Notes: generated by a model from the sequence alone, not told the origin. Counted from the stretch's first letter, positions 28,423-38,177 are shown. The stretch is DNA of 64,000 nt from Asaia bogorensis (GCF_900465345.1 NZ_UEGO01000035.1:1-64000); one strand, 5' to 3'. Made by a program: numbers and translations.

Positions 28423-29442
28423 TTACAGGCTGCCGAAAAGCGCTGCCGTGTCGGACATGCGGTTCGAGAAGCCCCATTCATTGTCGTACCACGAGCAGAT
28501 GCGCACCATCTTGCCGCCATCGATCACGGCCGTCTGCGTGGCATCGAAGGTGGAGGAGGCATAGGAGTGGTTGAAGTCCGTGCTCACCAGCGGGGCTTCG
28601 TTGTAGTCCAGAACGCCCTTCAGCGGGCCTTCGGCAGCGGCGCGCAGGGCGTCGTTGATGGCCTGGACGGAACCCGGTGCGCGGCTCGGGATGAAGTCGA
28701 GCGAGACGACCGAGACATTCGGCGTCGGCACGCGGATCGAGGTGCCATCCAGACGCCCCTTGAGGTGCGGCAAAACCAGGCCGATGGCCTTGGCAGCGCC
28801 CGTCGAGGTCGGGATCATGTTCAGGGCGGCAGCGCGGGCGCGGCGCGGGTCGCGGTGGTGGGTGTCCACCGTGCGCTGGTCACCGGTGTAGGAGTGGATG
28901 GTCACCATGTAGCCGCATTCGATGCCGAAGGCCTCGTCCAGCACCTTGGCAACCGGTGCCAGGCAGTTGGTCGTGCAGGATGCGTTGGAGATGACCGTCA
29001 TGTCCTTCGTCAGCATGGCATTGTTCACGCCATAGACGATGGTGGCATCGACATCGGTGCCCGGAGCGGAAATCAGGACCTTGCGTGCGCCAGCCTTGAT
29101 CAGGGCCGAAGCCTTTTCCTTGCTGGTGAACAGGCCGGTACATTCCATGGCCACGTCGACGCCTTCGAACGGCACCTTGGTCGGGTCGCGCTCGGCGGAA
29201 ACACGGATGGGGCCATAGGTGCGGCCATTGGCTTCGATGATCAGGTTGCTGCCATCAACGCGAACCGTGCCGGGGAAACGGCCATGAACGCTGTCATAAG
29301 CCAGCAGATGGGCGTTTTCTTCAACCGAGCCGAGGTCATTGATGGCGACCGGCACGACATCCGTACGTCCGCTTTCAATGATGCCACGCAGCACCAGACG
29401 TCCGATACGTCCAAAACCGTTGATCGCGATTTTCACAGCCAT
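28423..29442 (-). CDS. gap: Glyceraldehyde-3-phosphate dehydrogenase
   Basis: Oxidises glyceraldehyde-3-phosphate to 1,3-bisphosphoglycerate with NAD(P). The Rossmann start [20 protein letters not shown], the catalytic cysteine in [12 protein letters not shown], and the [27 protein letters not shown] block are complete in 339 residues. A gggaga site sits just before the ATG at 29442. It is the first gene of a gap-pgk unit. Cofactor preference cannot be read with confidence. Confidence 0.97.
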   Translation of the reverse strand: MAVKIAINGFGRIGRLVLRGIIESGRTDVVPVAINDLGSVEENAHLLAYDSVHGRFPGTVRVDGSNLIIEANGRTYGPIRVSAERDPTKVPFEGVDVAMECTGLFTSKEKASALIKAGARKVLISAPGTDVDATIVYGVNNAMLTKDMTVISNASCTTNCLAPVAKVLDEAFGIECGYMVTIHSYTGDQRTVDTHHRDPRRARAAALNMIPTSTGAAKAIGLVLPHLKGRLDGTSIRVPTPNVSVVSLDFIPSRAPGSVQAINDALRAAAEGPLKGVLDYNEAPLVSTDFNHSYASSTFDATQTAVIDGGKMVRICSWYDNEWGFSNRMSDTAALFGSL

Positions 29443-29619
29443 TGTAGTCTCCCGGCCAGTAGGCGGTTTCGTTATAAGAGATGAAACCATAGCACCCTTG
29501 GAAGACGAGACGAGAGGGGGCTACCAAAAATCTTATCGATATTTTCGTGAAAACTGGTCTTTCTGTTCCCGCTCTCTTGCTTGTGTGCGGTCTTCCTGCA
29601 AGTTCTTTAGGTCATGACG

Positions 29620-30099
29620 ATGACGAATGCTTCAAATTGTGGTTTCCTGAAATTTCGGTCTTTGGCGATCGCCGGTTTGTGCCTCGTCTCGGGGGCGCTC
29701 ACGGCCTGTACCCCGCCCGATCAAAGGCTGTTCAACCCCAATGCGGGCAAGCCACCCAAGCCCCATTATCCGCCTGCGCCTCCGGGCAAGCCCGCGCCCG
29801 CACCCTTCCTGCAGATTGTTGCAGGCACACCCAAGGCGGAATGGGCACCAGCTGTCTCACGCAGTACGAAGCTCGCTTTGTCACGCAAGCCCGACCTTCT
29901 GTTTGTGGTCACCGTGCTCTCCCCCGAGACAGGTAGTCCGGCAGCGCAGGTGAAATCGATCGAGACACTGACCGAGCAGGACGGCAAGGATGTGGCGGAT
30001 CAGATCGTGGCATCGGGCGCACCGCCCAATCAGGTCCAGATTGAGGCCAAGACCGATGGTTCCAGCCCCAAGGGGCGTATTCGCGTCGATCTGCGCTAG
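29620..30099 (+). CDS. Putative lipoprotein, unknown function
   Basis: A 159-residue protein with a lipobox: hydrophobic stretch LAIAGLCLVSGALTAC, so it is probably lipid-anchored at that cysteine. A proline-rich linker follows (KPPKPHYPPAPPGKPAPAPF). The remaining 90 residues (LLFVVTVLSPETGSPAAQVKSIETL, VADQIVASGAPPNQVQIEAKTDG) resemble a small OmpA-like or SPOR-sized alpha/beta domain, with no certain match. Two ATGs are possible; the second (29620) has agg at a better distance. It stands alone between divergent gap and a downstream plus-strand gene. Confidence 0.7.
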   Translation: MTNASNCGFLKFRSLAIAGLCLVSGALTACTPPDQRLFNPNAGKPPKPHYPPAPPGKPAPAPFLQIVAGTPKAEWAPAVSRSTKLALSRKPDLLFVVTVLSPETGSPAAQVKSIETLTEQDGKDVADQIVASGAPPNQVQIEAKTDGSSPKGRIRVDLR

Positions 30100-30313
30100 G
30101 CCACACCACACCATGTTTCTGCGCCTGCCGCTTCGAGGCAGGCGGTGCCTTCATGGCCGTCCGGGGTGACGCTGGACAAGCCTTCAATGCAGCAGCGAGC
30201 GTGGATACCTTCCGGGCAATCCTGCCTGTTTCTGTCTGCTGACACCCCCTGACAGGCCACCCGCCCCGTTGCGGTCTGGTCGGGTGGCGTATTGATTACC
30301 GGAGAGACATCAC

Positions 30314-31231
30314 ATGAGCTTGCGCAAGGATATCTGGCGAACCGGCATCTTGCAGGCCCCGCTCGCAACGTTGCTCGAAAACCCCGACTGGACAGATATT
30401 CCCTGCCACTTTCTGCCGGACATGCCGCGTGACTTCCAGTTTCGTGCCGACCCGTTCGGGGTGTGGTACGAGGGCAGGCTGCACGTCTTTGTCGAGATCT
30501 ATGACTACCGCAACCGCATTGGCGAGATTGAGGTGCTCATCTACGACCTAGAGTATCGGCTTCTCAGCCAGCAGATCGTGCTGCGTGAACCCTGGCATCT
30601 TTCCTACCCGCAGATCATCGAGGCAGAGGGCGCGTTCTGGATGCTCCCCGAGGCGCATCGCTCGGGCACACAGACACTTTATCGTGCCACGTGCTTCCCC
30701 GATCAATGGGAACCCGTCTGCCAGATCGATCTGGGTGGTGAAGTCGCGGTTGATGCCACGCTCTGCTTCCATGACGATCTCTGGTGGATGATCTACACCC
30801 CTGTCGAAGCCGCCAAGAAAGCCCCAAGCCGTCTGCATGTCGCCTATGCCCAAAGCCTGACGGGCCCCTGGACGCGTCATGGTCAGAACCCGATACGCCT
30901 CGATCCTTCCAGCGCGCGGGCGGGAGGCACGCCGGTCATGATTGATGGAAAGCTCATGCTGCCGGTTCAGGATTGCGCTCATACCTATGGTGGCGCCATC
31001 CGCCCCCTCTGGTTCGATGTGCTCACCACCGAGCGCGTTGTAACCCGCAGCGGGCCAGCCTTGCCCATACCGCCGGTTTACGCACCCTATGATGAAGGCA
31101 TGCACACCCTGTCTGCGGCAGGCGATGTCACGCTGTTCGATATCAAGCGAACAGTTCTGTCGCCGCATGGCCTCATGATCGAGGCCGGACGCGAACTGCG
31201 CAAACTGCGCAAGCGCGTGGGTCTGGCCTGA
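30314..31231 (+). CDS. Beta-propeller protein like GINT1 N-terminal domain
   Basis: A 305-residue soluble protein with a five-bladed propeller pattern: repeated blocks such as FRADPFGVWYEGRLHVFVEIYD, SYPQIIEAEGAFWMLPEAH, VAVDATLCFHDDLWWMIYTP and GGTPVMIDGKLMLPVQDC. These resemble the glycosidase-like N-terminal domain of glucosamine inositolphosphorylceramide transferase (GINT1) family proteins, which in plants pairs with a glycosyltransferase. The bacterial protein here has the propeller alone. A role in glycan or sphingolipid headgroup synthesis would fit acetic acid bacteria, which make sphingolipids, but that is inference. A ggagag site supports the ATG. Confidence 0.55.
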   Translation: MSLRKDIWRTGILQAPLATLLENPDWTDIPCHFLPDMPRDFQFRADPFGVWYEGRLHVFVEIYDYRNRIGEIEVLIYDLEYRLLSQQIVLREPWHLSYPQIIEAEGAFWMLPEAHRSGTQTLYRATCFPDQWEPVCQIDLGGEVAVDATLCFHDDLWWMIYTPVEAAKKAPSRLHVAYAQSLTGPWTRHGQNPIRLDPSSARAGGTPVMIDGKLMLPVQDCAHTYGGAIRPLWFDVLTTERVVTRSGPALPIPPVYAPYDEGMHTLSAAGDVTLFDIKRTVLSPHGLMIEAGRELRKLRKRVGLA

Positions 31232-31402
31232 TCCATCACCTCTCGTCCGAGGGGGGGTGCGAATGGTATGAGCGCCTCTTCGCCGGCCCGTGCGGAGCCA
31301 GAGTTGCTGGTCGTTCCATACCGGCCATACCGACCGGGAGGCTGTCGTCAGGGGTGATATTCTGCGGTGCCGTGCCTGCAGGATAGCCGGCACCAGGTCG
31401 CG

Positions 31403-32806
31403 CTAGTTCCGACGACCCGAGCGGTGGCCATTCAGCCAGGGCGGCGCCATATCACCGGCCATGATGCAGCCGACAGGATCGATATAATCCTCGATATCCG
31501 CCAGATCATAACGCCCGATCTGCTCAACGACACTTGAAGCCCGTTTGTAGCTCGATGGGAGCTCGGATACGTCGATCCTCCCCCCGAAAAACCGGACATC
31601 CAGCCCCTGTGTCTCGGCGGCAAGCAGCGCTTCCGGGGTTGCATCACCCATGCGGCGGCGATGCTCGGTGCGCGACATGTTACGGCCCGCACCATGGGGC
31701 GCAAAGCCCAGGGCGTGACCAGCATCGCGCCCCCGTGCGACCAGAACCGGCTCGGCCATGTTGAGCGGGATCAGCACCTTGCCTGTCGCATCGCTGGCAT
31801 AGCTGCCCCAGGCCGGGGTCGCCCCCTTGCCGTGATGGTACAGCCCGTCGCGCTCAAACACGAAATTATGCTCGTTCCAGAAACGCTCTGCCGGCGTAGC
31901 GCGCAAGCTTTCCGTTACCGCCTGATGAATGGCGTTATGGTTAGCCTTGGTCCAGCGGCGTATGATCTGGAGCGCCTCCCAGTAATCGCGCCCTTCATCA
32001 CTATCTGCAGGGATCCAGGCATTCTGCCGCGATGTCTCGGGCGACAGGCGACGCCTCCAGCGTTCAGCGACCTCCACACCGGCACGGTAGAGCTGGGCAC
32101 CTGGCCCGCGTGACCCGTGATGCGTCACGATGGCGGTATGACCTGTCGCACGGGACCGCCCCACAAACAGGAAGTGATTGCCATCCCCCTGCGTACCCAT
32201 ATGGGACTGCGCCGTGTGCAGCATTTTCTGGTGGCTGAGGAAAGGATTGGCCCTGAACGCATCAAGCAGATCGAGCGAGAGCGTGAAGCGTCGCCCCTGA
32301 TCGCGCCCGCCCGCACCGAAATGCGTAACCCCGGAGGCCGCATCAAGCACAGCCACAGGATCGACCATGCCCAGATCCGTCATCATCACCGAGCAGCAGA
32401 TATCGGGTGAATGCATGCCGGGATGGATGGCATTGCGCGTGCTGACAATGCCGCCGACCGGAATAGTGCCGAGCGGCCCCGCCGGGCAGGCATCGGGCAT
32501 GATGGCTGCCGCTGTCACCGTGGGTGTGCGCATCAGCGTTCGCATCGTCTCGATGACACGCTCACGGTTGAGCGCCTCATCGGGTGTTTCGGCATCCAGC
32601 GAAACATGAAGCGGTACTGTATCGGCGTCCTGAAGCGGAAGTTTGGGCGGTAATGGCGCCGGAGCCACGGCAGCGCGTATGGCGGCCTCATCACGCCCTT
32701 CTGCTGCCAATGCGCGTGCCTGCTCAAGCGCTGCGCCAAACGCGGGCCCGGGTGTGTGGCCCCATTCAATCAGAATTTTGCCGTCGATCTCTACAGGCGC
32801 GCTCAT
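31403..32806 (-). CDS. rtcB: RtcB family RNA 3'-phosphate ligase
   Basis: Joins RNA 2',3'-cyclic-phosphate or 3'-phosphate ends to 5'-OH ends using GTP and manganese. The metal-site motif SPDICCSV, the GDGNHFLFVG motif, the HHGSRG stretch and the nucleotidylated histidine in PHGAGRNMSRTE are all present, so it should be active. At 467 residues it is near E. coli RtcB (408) plus extra N-terminal sequence. Of several in-frame ATGs, 32806 best fits aggac upstream. It is divergent from rtcR; the rtcA cyclase is absent. Confidence 0.93.
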   Translation of the reverse strand: MSAPVEIDGKILIEWGHTPGPAFGAALEQARALAAEGRDEAAIRAAVAPAPLPPKLPLQDADTVPLHVSLDAETPDEALNRERVIETMRTLMRTPTVTAAAIMPDACPAGPLGTIPVGGIVSTRNAIHPGMHSPDICCSVMMTDLGMVDPVAVLDAASGVTHFGAGGRDQGRRFTLSLDLLDAFRANPFLSHQKMLHTAQSHMGTQGDGNHFLFVGRSRATGHTAIVTHHGSRGPGAQLYRAGVEVAERWRRRLSPETSRQNAWIPADSDEGRDYWEALQIIRRWTKANHNAIHQAVTESLRATPAERFWNEHNFVFERDGLYHHGKGATPAWGSYASDATGKVLIPLNMAEPVLVARGRDAGHALGFAPHGAGRNMSRTEHRRRMGDATPEALLAAETQGLDVRFFGGRIDVSELPSSYKRASSVVEQIGRYDLADIEDYIDPVGCIMAGDMAPPWLNGHRSGRRN

Positions 32807-32991
32807 GGCCATGTCCTTTCTTTTCGTCGCTTGCATCTGGCTCAAGCATGAATGGCAGCAGGTTTGGCCGGAAGAAAACTCGATTTTCAGGATAAGGCAT
32901 TGATATAGATAGAGAAAACCTGGCTTCTTGTTAAATCGACCTTTCCGGTTCTGATCTATGCGTATCGTCTTTTATCTGGAATAATCGTCTC

Positions 32992-34566
32992 ATGAGAAAC
33001 GTGGTTATCGGTCTGCTTGGCGTCAAAATTGATCGCACACGCGGAGTCGGGTCATGGCAGCCAAGCGCCAGGCTTTGCGGCCATGATTCCCTGCCGGTCG
33101 ATCGCTTCGAACTGCTCTATCCCGGATATGCCGAGGCACTGGCCCACCACGTTGCCCGTGACATTGCGGCCATTTCGCCGGATACCGAAGTGCGTCTGAC
33201 CGTGCTTGATTTCGACAATCCCTGGGATCTGGAGGAGGTCTATGCCAAGCTTTATGACTTTGCTCTCGCCTACGGTTTCGATGAGGACCGGGAGCGTTAC
33301 TTCGTCCATCTGACAACAGGCACGCATGTCGCGCAGATCTGCTGGTATCTGCTCACAGAAAGTCGTTACGTCCCGGCGCGCCTTATCCAGATGGAGCCCC
33401 CGCGTCCCGATACGGGACCCAACGGGCGCCTAACACTCATCGATCTCGATCTCGCACGATATGACGCGATCAGGCATCGCTTCGAGATCGCCTCTGCCGA
33501 ACATTCCACCTTGCTGCGTAGCGGTATTTCGGGTGCCGACCCCGCGATTGATCGCCTGATCGGGCGGCTTGAGCAGATAGCCCTGAGGTCAGATGCCCCC
33601 ATCCTGATTACCGGCCCGGCGGGCTGCGGCAAGAGCACGCTTGCGGCCAATATTCATGATCTGCGTATTCAGCGCCGTTTGCTGCGCGGACCGCTCGTTC
33701 GGGTGGATGGCAGTCTGCTTGCCACGCAGGATGGCACCGCGTTGCTTCTGGGTCAGAAACGAGGCCTCGGCAGTGCGGCCGGGACCGAACGGGCAGGGTT
33801 TCTGGCACAGGCCCATCGTGGCACGCTCCTGATCGACGGCATGGAAAATGTGCCACAGGCCCTGCGCGAAACTCTTCTTCGCGCGGTGGTGGCAAAACGC
33901 TACCGTCCGCTGGGTGGCGAGACCGATCTGGATGCACAGTTCAGCCTGATTGCGACCGCGCGGGACGGGGCGGGCATGGAGTCCGTTTTTCCCTGGATCA
34001 TACGTCTGCCGTCCTTGCGGGAACGTCTTGCAGATATTGAAGCGGCGTTTGATCACGCGCTTGACGCAGCCGAACGCCGTTCAGGAACCAAAACCGGGTT
34101 CGTTCCGGGCGCACGGGCGCGCTATATGCGTTTTGCGACATCGATCGATGCGGCCTGGTCGGGCAATTATCGCGATCTGTCGGACTCATTGCTCAGGCTA
34201 TGCACGCTGGCCGAACGCGGTCGCATCACGGTACCCATGATCGACGAGGAAATTGCAGAGCTGTCGGCGCGCTGGCGTCCCGCAAGGCAGGATGCTGCGG
34301 GTTCTGTTCCCACAGACGATATGGCCATGCTGGCCGATATCGTTCCGGATCCGGCCGCAATCGATATGTTCGATCGCGTTCAGTTGGCCACGGTCGTGCG
34401 GATATGCCGCATGTCGTCCAGCCTGTCTGACGCAGGGCGAACCCTGTTCTCTGTCTCTCGTACGCAGCGTTCGAGCCGCAATGATGCAGACCGGTTGCGC
34501 AAATATCTGGCACGTTTCGATCTGGATTGGGACGCCGTCAGGAAAGGTGGAAAGACGCTCACCTGA
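32992..34566 (+). CDS. rtcR: RtcR-like regulator with degenerate sigma-54 motifs
   Basis: The N-terminal CARF-type ligand domain (residues 1-180, VVIGLLGVKIDR, RYFVHLTTGTHVAQICWYLL) and the C-terminal helix-turn-helix (SLSDAGRTLFSVSRTQRSSRNDADRLRKYL) match RtcR, the sigma-54 activator of rtcBA. The AAA+ centre keeps Walker A (GPAGCGKS, 208-215) and a plausible arginine-finger stretch (LPSLRER). However, the GAFTGA loop that contacts sigma-54 is replaced by GLGSAA (near 258-263), and the Walker B D-E pair is D-G (LLIDGM, 282-283). Both are essential in studied activators, so this protein probably regulates differently or is a decoy. It faces rtcB across 185 bases where I find no -24/-12 promoter. 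Confidence 0.9.
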   Translation: MRNVVIGLLGVKIDRTRGVGSWQPSARLCGHDSLPVDRFELLYPGYAEALAHHVARDIAAISPDTEVRLTVLDFDNPWDLEEVYAKLYDFALAYGFDEDRERYFVHLTTGTHVAQICWYLLTESRYVPARLIQMEPPRPDTGPNGRLTLIDLDLARYDAIRHRFEIASAEHSTLLRSGISGADPAIDRLIGRLEQIALRSDAPILITGPAGCGKSTLAANIHDLRIQRRLLRGPLVRVDGSLLATQDGTALLLGQKRGLGSAAGTERAGFLAQAHRGTLLIDGMENVPQALRETLLRAVVAKRYRPLGGETDLDAQFSLIATARDGAGMESVFPWIIRLPSLRERLADIEAAFDHALDAAERRSGTKTGFVPGARARYMRFATSIDAAWSGNYRDLSDSLLRLCTLAERGRITVPMIDEEIAELSARWRPARQDAAGSVPTDDMAMLADIVPDPAAIDMFDRVQLATVVRICRMSSSLSDAGRTLFSVSRTQRSSRNDADRLRKYLARFDLDWDAVRKGGKTLT

Positions 34567-34591
34567 TCACCAGAATCCTGAACACTGGTGA
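34567..34591 (+). terminator. Hairpin after rtcR
   Basis: tcaccag and ctggtga form a seven-pair stem starting at the rtcR stop, with an 11-base loop. No T-run follows, so it may be a weak terminator or mRNA-end stabiliser. Confidence 0.35.
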
Positions 34592-34697
34592 CCATAGCGT
34601 CTTGATTCTGGCCCACAGGGGGTTGTTTGGCTGCAACAACTCTCAGCCTGAAAGCGCAGATGCTTCCGGGGCGTCCAGCAGCCATCAGGGGGCAGGC

Positions 34698-35765
34698 TTA
34701 TTGTTCCTGTCGCGCAAATGCCTTGATCTGCAAGGCCAGATCGGGGTCCGATCCGTCGATCATCCGTGACAGGCGGCCGTCTTTCGTAATGAGTGCCATG
34801 GCCGGGATCTGACGTACGCCAAACCGCGTGAAAGCGAGATTATCCCGATCAAGCAGCACGTGGAATCCGGGGCCGTAAAGGGTCTGGAACGGGCCCATGT
34901 CTGCAGGCTCTGTCCAGAGCCTTGCCCCCACGACAACCCAGTCTGCTGCGATGTGCCCGACGAGTTTTTGCGCCACGCGACGTGTGTTGACGCAAGCGCG
35001 GGCGGTCGGCGGGTCCATCGTGGCGAGATAGCTTTCGCACCAGGGCGCCGTGAACAGGACAATCTGCGGTTTGTGGCTTCTGGTCGCGCCAGACTGGCGC
35101 AGAGGCACCGTGGCACCTGTCGTATCGCTTAGTGTGATCTCGGGAACCCGTTCCCCGGTGGTCAGCGGTGGTGTGGGGGTGATGTCGGCGAAGTGGATCT
35201 CACCCGCTGTGCGTGGTCTGGCCGATACCCGCTCAAGCGCTGCATCGAGGGCTGGGCCATCCTGATGGCCGAGATAGGTCAGTCGTCCATCGCGGTCGAT
35301 CAACACATGCAGGGGAGTGGCACGAATCTGCAGCCAGTCGCTCAGCTTGCCGTCATCTATCACGACCGGCATCGTCAGTCCGGTCTTTTTGATAAAAGCG
35401 GCAACCTTGTCCCGGTTTTCCCCAAAGCCGATATCGACGGCAATGACGCTCATGCGTGTCCTGTAGCGCTGATAAAGCGCCTCGAAGCCGGGCATCTGGG
35501 CGCGACAGGGAATACAATAGGTCGCCCAGAGCTTGAGATAGACAGGCCCCTTGCGGGTCAGTGCCGCGAGATCCAGCGTCTGCCCGTCCAGCGTTTGCCA
35601 TTGCAAAGCCGGAATGGCGCGGCCAACCATTTTCGACAGGGCCGGGTCTTCGGCAATGAAAGCTGCTGAGTCAGGAGCAGGCGCTGTGTCGGCTCGCGCC
35701 TGACTGGACCCCCAGATCGGAAATAGAAAGGGAAGAGCCAGAAGGCCGCGTCGGAAGCCGGGCAT
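34698..35765 (-). CDS. Exported protein with two thioredoxin-like domains
   Basis: A 355-residue protein with a signal peptide (MPGFRRGLLALPFLFPIWGSSQARA). The first domain (about 48-180) is TlpA/ResA-like with the active CxxC in LKLWATYCIPCRAQMPGFEALY and a cis-proline TPLHVLID strand. The second (about 200-350) repeats the fold (PQIVLFTAPWCESYL, RQIPAMALITKDGRL) but has a single cysteine, CESY, so only one half looks like a dithiol oxidoreductase. It probably acts on periplasmic disulfides, perhaps with the second domain for binding. An aagga site supports the ATG. It follows the MocR gene by 83 bases on the same strand. Confidence 0.85.
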   Translation of the reverse strand: MPGFRRGLLALPFLFPIWGSSQARADTAPAPDSAAFIAEDPALSKMVGRAIPALQWQTLDGQTLDLAALTRKGPVYLKLWATYCIPCRAQMPGFEALYQRYRTRMSVIAVDIGFGENRDKVAAFIKKTGLTMPVVIDDGKLSDWLQIRATPLHVLIDRDGRLTYLGHQDGPALDAALERVSARPRTAGEIHFADITPTPPLTTGERVPEITLSDTTGATVPLRQSGATRSHKPQIVLFTAPWCESYLATMDPPTARACVNTRRVAQKLVGHIAADWVVVGARLWTEPADMGPFQTLYGPGFHVLLDRDNLAFTRFGVRQIPAMALITKDGRLSRMIDGSDPDLALQIKAFARQEQ

Positions 35766-35847
35766 GGTTGATCGTCCTTGTCCTGAAATTGAAAAGGGTA
35801 GGGTGCGTGGGTAGTGGGGGCGCAGGGAAGCGGGGCGTGTGTCCCTG

Positions 35848-37314
35848 TCAGGGCCCCGTGCCCATAAGGCTCAGGAGTGTCTGACAATCGGCCTCGACCT
35901 GCTCGGGGCGTATATTGGCCACGCCCAGCAACACGCCTGACCGGGCGCGTGACCCCTTGGCGAACCACGCCGAGAGTGGCGTAATCCCGAGGGACGCTGC
36001 CCGCGCCTGCTGCGCCAGCCGCGCATCATCATAGCCCGAGGGGAGTGGCAGGATGACGGACAGCCCCGCATCATGGGCCACGGGCGCCCGGCAATGCCGC
36101 AATGTCTGGTGCAGCAGGTCACGCCGTTGGGTATAGGCTTCGCGCGTGCGTCGCAGATGTCGGAAATAATGCCCTTCGCGCATGAACCGCGTCACGGCAA
36201 TCTGCACCGCGTTATTGGGCGGGGTGGCCAGCCACCAAGCGGTTTCGGTCAGGCGTTTGAGCAAGCTGGGCGGCGCCACGACAAAGCCGAGCCCGACCAT
36301 AGGGGCAAGTGTCTTGCTGAATGTGCCGATATGGATCACACGATCAGCATGCTCACCCGAGGCCAGGGCCGGGGGCGAGCGGCCGTCCAGATGCAGTTCA
36401 GCCAGATAATCGTCTTCGATAATCCAGCCATTGCTTAGCCGCGCCCAGTGCAGCAAGGCACGGCGACGCGCTGCGCTGAGCGAAACCCCCATGGGTGCCT
36501 GCTGACCAGGGGTAACAAGCGCGAATGCTGCACCGGGAGCGGTGGCTTGCCCCTGCGCGACATCCAGTCCTTCGTCATCCACAGCAATCGGCACAGGGTG
36601 CACACCGGCACTTTCGAGCGCCATACGCGTGATGGGAAAGCCCGGATCTTCCACCCAGGCCTGTTTGCCTGCGCAATCAATGGCACGCAGGACCATGGCA
36701 AGCCCACTGCGAAATCCCGTCGTAATCAGGATCTGATCAGGGCTGCAATCCAGCCCGCGGGCCAGAGCAAGGTGAGAAGCCAGTGCGGTCCGTAATTCCG
36801 GCAGGCCGCGCGGGTCCATGACGCCTGTATTGAGCGCAGAAGCCTGCACAGCCTGCCGATGCAGACGCGCCCAGAGCGTGGCAGGAAACACGTCATGCGC
36901 GGGGACACCCATCTGGAATGATAGTGGCCTTGTATCCCTCTGCCGGAAAAGGGCAAGAGACCCGTAACCGGTCTCGTCATCCAGGCGCGATGCCGCAGCA
37001 GACATCGGTGGATTGTCCGTATCGGCCTGTTTCATTCGGCCTGGCCATTCCGGTCGGGAGGCTATGCGTGTTCCGGCTGCCCCGGCAGTATAAAGCAGAT
37101 CGCGATCGATCAGGCGATCATAGGCCGCACGCACGGTCCCACGGGCGACGCCAAGTTGCGTCGCCAGATCACGCCAGGACGGCAGGCGACTGCCTTCGGG
37201 CAAGGCGCCAGAGCGTATGGCACTTTCGATATGCCCTGCGATCTGCTCGCTCAGGGTCCGCGTGCTCTGCCTGTCGAGTGTGAGTCCCGCGAGCGGGGCC
37301 GTGGGTGCGGTCAT
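35848..37314 (-). CDS. MocR/PdxR-type GntR-aminotransferase regulator
   Basis: A 488-residue transcription factor that fuses an N-terminal GntR winged helix (LSEQIAGHIESAIRSGALPEGSRLPSWRDLATQLGVARGTVRAAY) to a class I aminotransferase-like PLP domain. The PLP lysine sits in IHIGTFSKTLAPMVGLG, and the DDYLAELHLDGRSP region is typical. PdxR regulates pdxST, which is not here; MocR proteins usually control a neighbouring gene. The immediate upstream gene on the same strand is the azoreductase (15 bases apart), so it may regulate that operon and the divergent AhpD-like gene. Confidence 0.9.
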   Translation of the reverse strand: MTAPTAPLAGLTLDRQSTRTLSEQIAGHIESAIRSGALPEGSRLPSWRDLATQLGVARGTVRAAYDRLIDRDLLYTAGAAGTRIASRPEWPGRMKQADTDNPPMSAAASRLDDETGYGSLALFRQRDTRPLSFQMGVPAHDVFPATLWARLHRQAVQASALNTGVMDPRGLPELRTALASHLALARGLDCSPDQILITTGFRSGLAMVLRAIDCAGKQAWVEDPGFPITRMALESAGVHPVPIAVDDEGLDVAQGQATAPGAAFALVTPGQQAPMGVSLSAARRRALLHWARLSNGWIIEDDYLAELHLDGRSPPALASGEHADRVIHIGTFSKTLAPMVGLGFVVAPPSLLKRLTETAWWLATPPNNAVQIAVTRFMREGHYFRHLRRTREAYTQRRDLLHQTLRHCRAPVAHDAGLSVILPLPSGYDDARLAQQARAASLGITPLSAWFAKGSRARSGVLLGVANIRPEQVEADCQTLLSLMGTGP

Positions 37315-37329
37315 GCCTGGGAGCCCGTC

Positions 37330-37980
37330 TCAGACATGTGGCGCCGGGATTTCGCGTGACGACTTGGATGTGGTGCAGGCGGAAAGGACAGGTGAAAGCG
37401 TTGACAGGGCGTTCTTCAGGGCCGCGGCCTTCGCGGAGGCATCGCAGAATGCCGTACCCTGAACCGAAACAATATGCAGGTCATGAAGTCCGATACAGCC
37501 GAGAACTGCCCTGAGATACGGAGTAAAAAAATCGGGCTGCTGGGCATCTTCGCCGAGGATGACGCCACCTGCTGCGACACTCACAAGTACAGGCCGGTCC
37601 GTCAGCAGGCCCTTCTTGCCTTGAGCACTTAGCGCAACCGTCCGGTTCGCGCGCACAACATGGTCCAGCCAGGACTTCAGGGAAGCGGGAACCGTGAAAT
37701 TATGCACGGGCGTACCCAGCACCAGAATATCGGCAGCCTCGATTTCCCTGATGAGTGTTTCTGACAGGGTAATCGATCCCTGCGCAGCAGGGGGCGTCAC
37801 ATCATCAGGGTGTGCCAGAAGTGCAGCGTAGGGTGCATCGGGCATCGGCAGAGCACTGATATCGCGCCAGACAATGGCAGCATCGGGTTCGAGCGCGCGG
37901 AGACGCGTCACGATAGCCGCCGAAATGATCCGGCTTTGCCCGTCAGGGCGAGGGCTGCAATCGATATGAAGAATTTGCAT
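37330..37980 (-). CDS. FMN-dependent NADH-azoreductase-like protein
   Basis: A 216-residue flavodoxin-fold NAD(P)H:quinone/azo reductase of the AzoR type. The N-terminus MQILHIDCSPRPDGQSRIIS binds the FMN phosphate, GTPVHNFTVPASLKSWLDHVVRANRTV is the family's central block and VSVAAGGVILGEDAQQPDFFTPYLRAVLGCIGL its C-terminal one. The frame opens 61 codons earlier but the family start is at 37980. It forms a unit with the MocR gene behind it and is divergent from the broken AhpD-like gene, suggesting a quinone or oxidant-response cassette. Confidence 0.88.
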   Translation of the reverse strand: MQILHIDCSPRPDGQSRIISAAIVTRLRALEPDAAIVWRDISALPMPDAPYAALLAHPDDVTPPAAQGSITLSETLIREIEAADILVLGTPVHNFTVPASLKSWLDHVVRANRTVALSAQGKKGLLTDRPVLVSVAAGGVILGEDAQQPDFFTPYLRAVLGCIGLHDLHIVSVQGTAFCDASAKAAALKNALSTLSPVLSACTTSKSSREIPAPHV

Positions 37981-38177
37981 CGCTTGGGCACCGCAAGGCG
38001 AGAGAAGAAGTGTGATGGTTCTTGGGTCTATCCGCCCTGCGACGACAGGACCAGAAACCTGTTCTTCGCGTGTACCAAGATGGGAGGTCCAGCTGAAAAC
38101 ATCATTCTTCGTCCTGTCCGATGGGGCAGGACCCATGGGAGGAACATCGGGACACATCACCACCGGGAGACAAAAAC

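Noticed and set aside
27967-29484. 505-codon plus-strand open frame over pgk and gap
   Set aside because: It is the antisense shadow of two textbook glycolytic genes; no ribosome site and an unnatural composition rich in Arg, His and Gly.
32807-32991. Possible sigma-54 promoter between rtcB and rtcR
   Set aside because: The only GG...GC pairs found have wrong spacing (11 rather than 10 bases), so no -24/-12 site is claimed.
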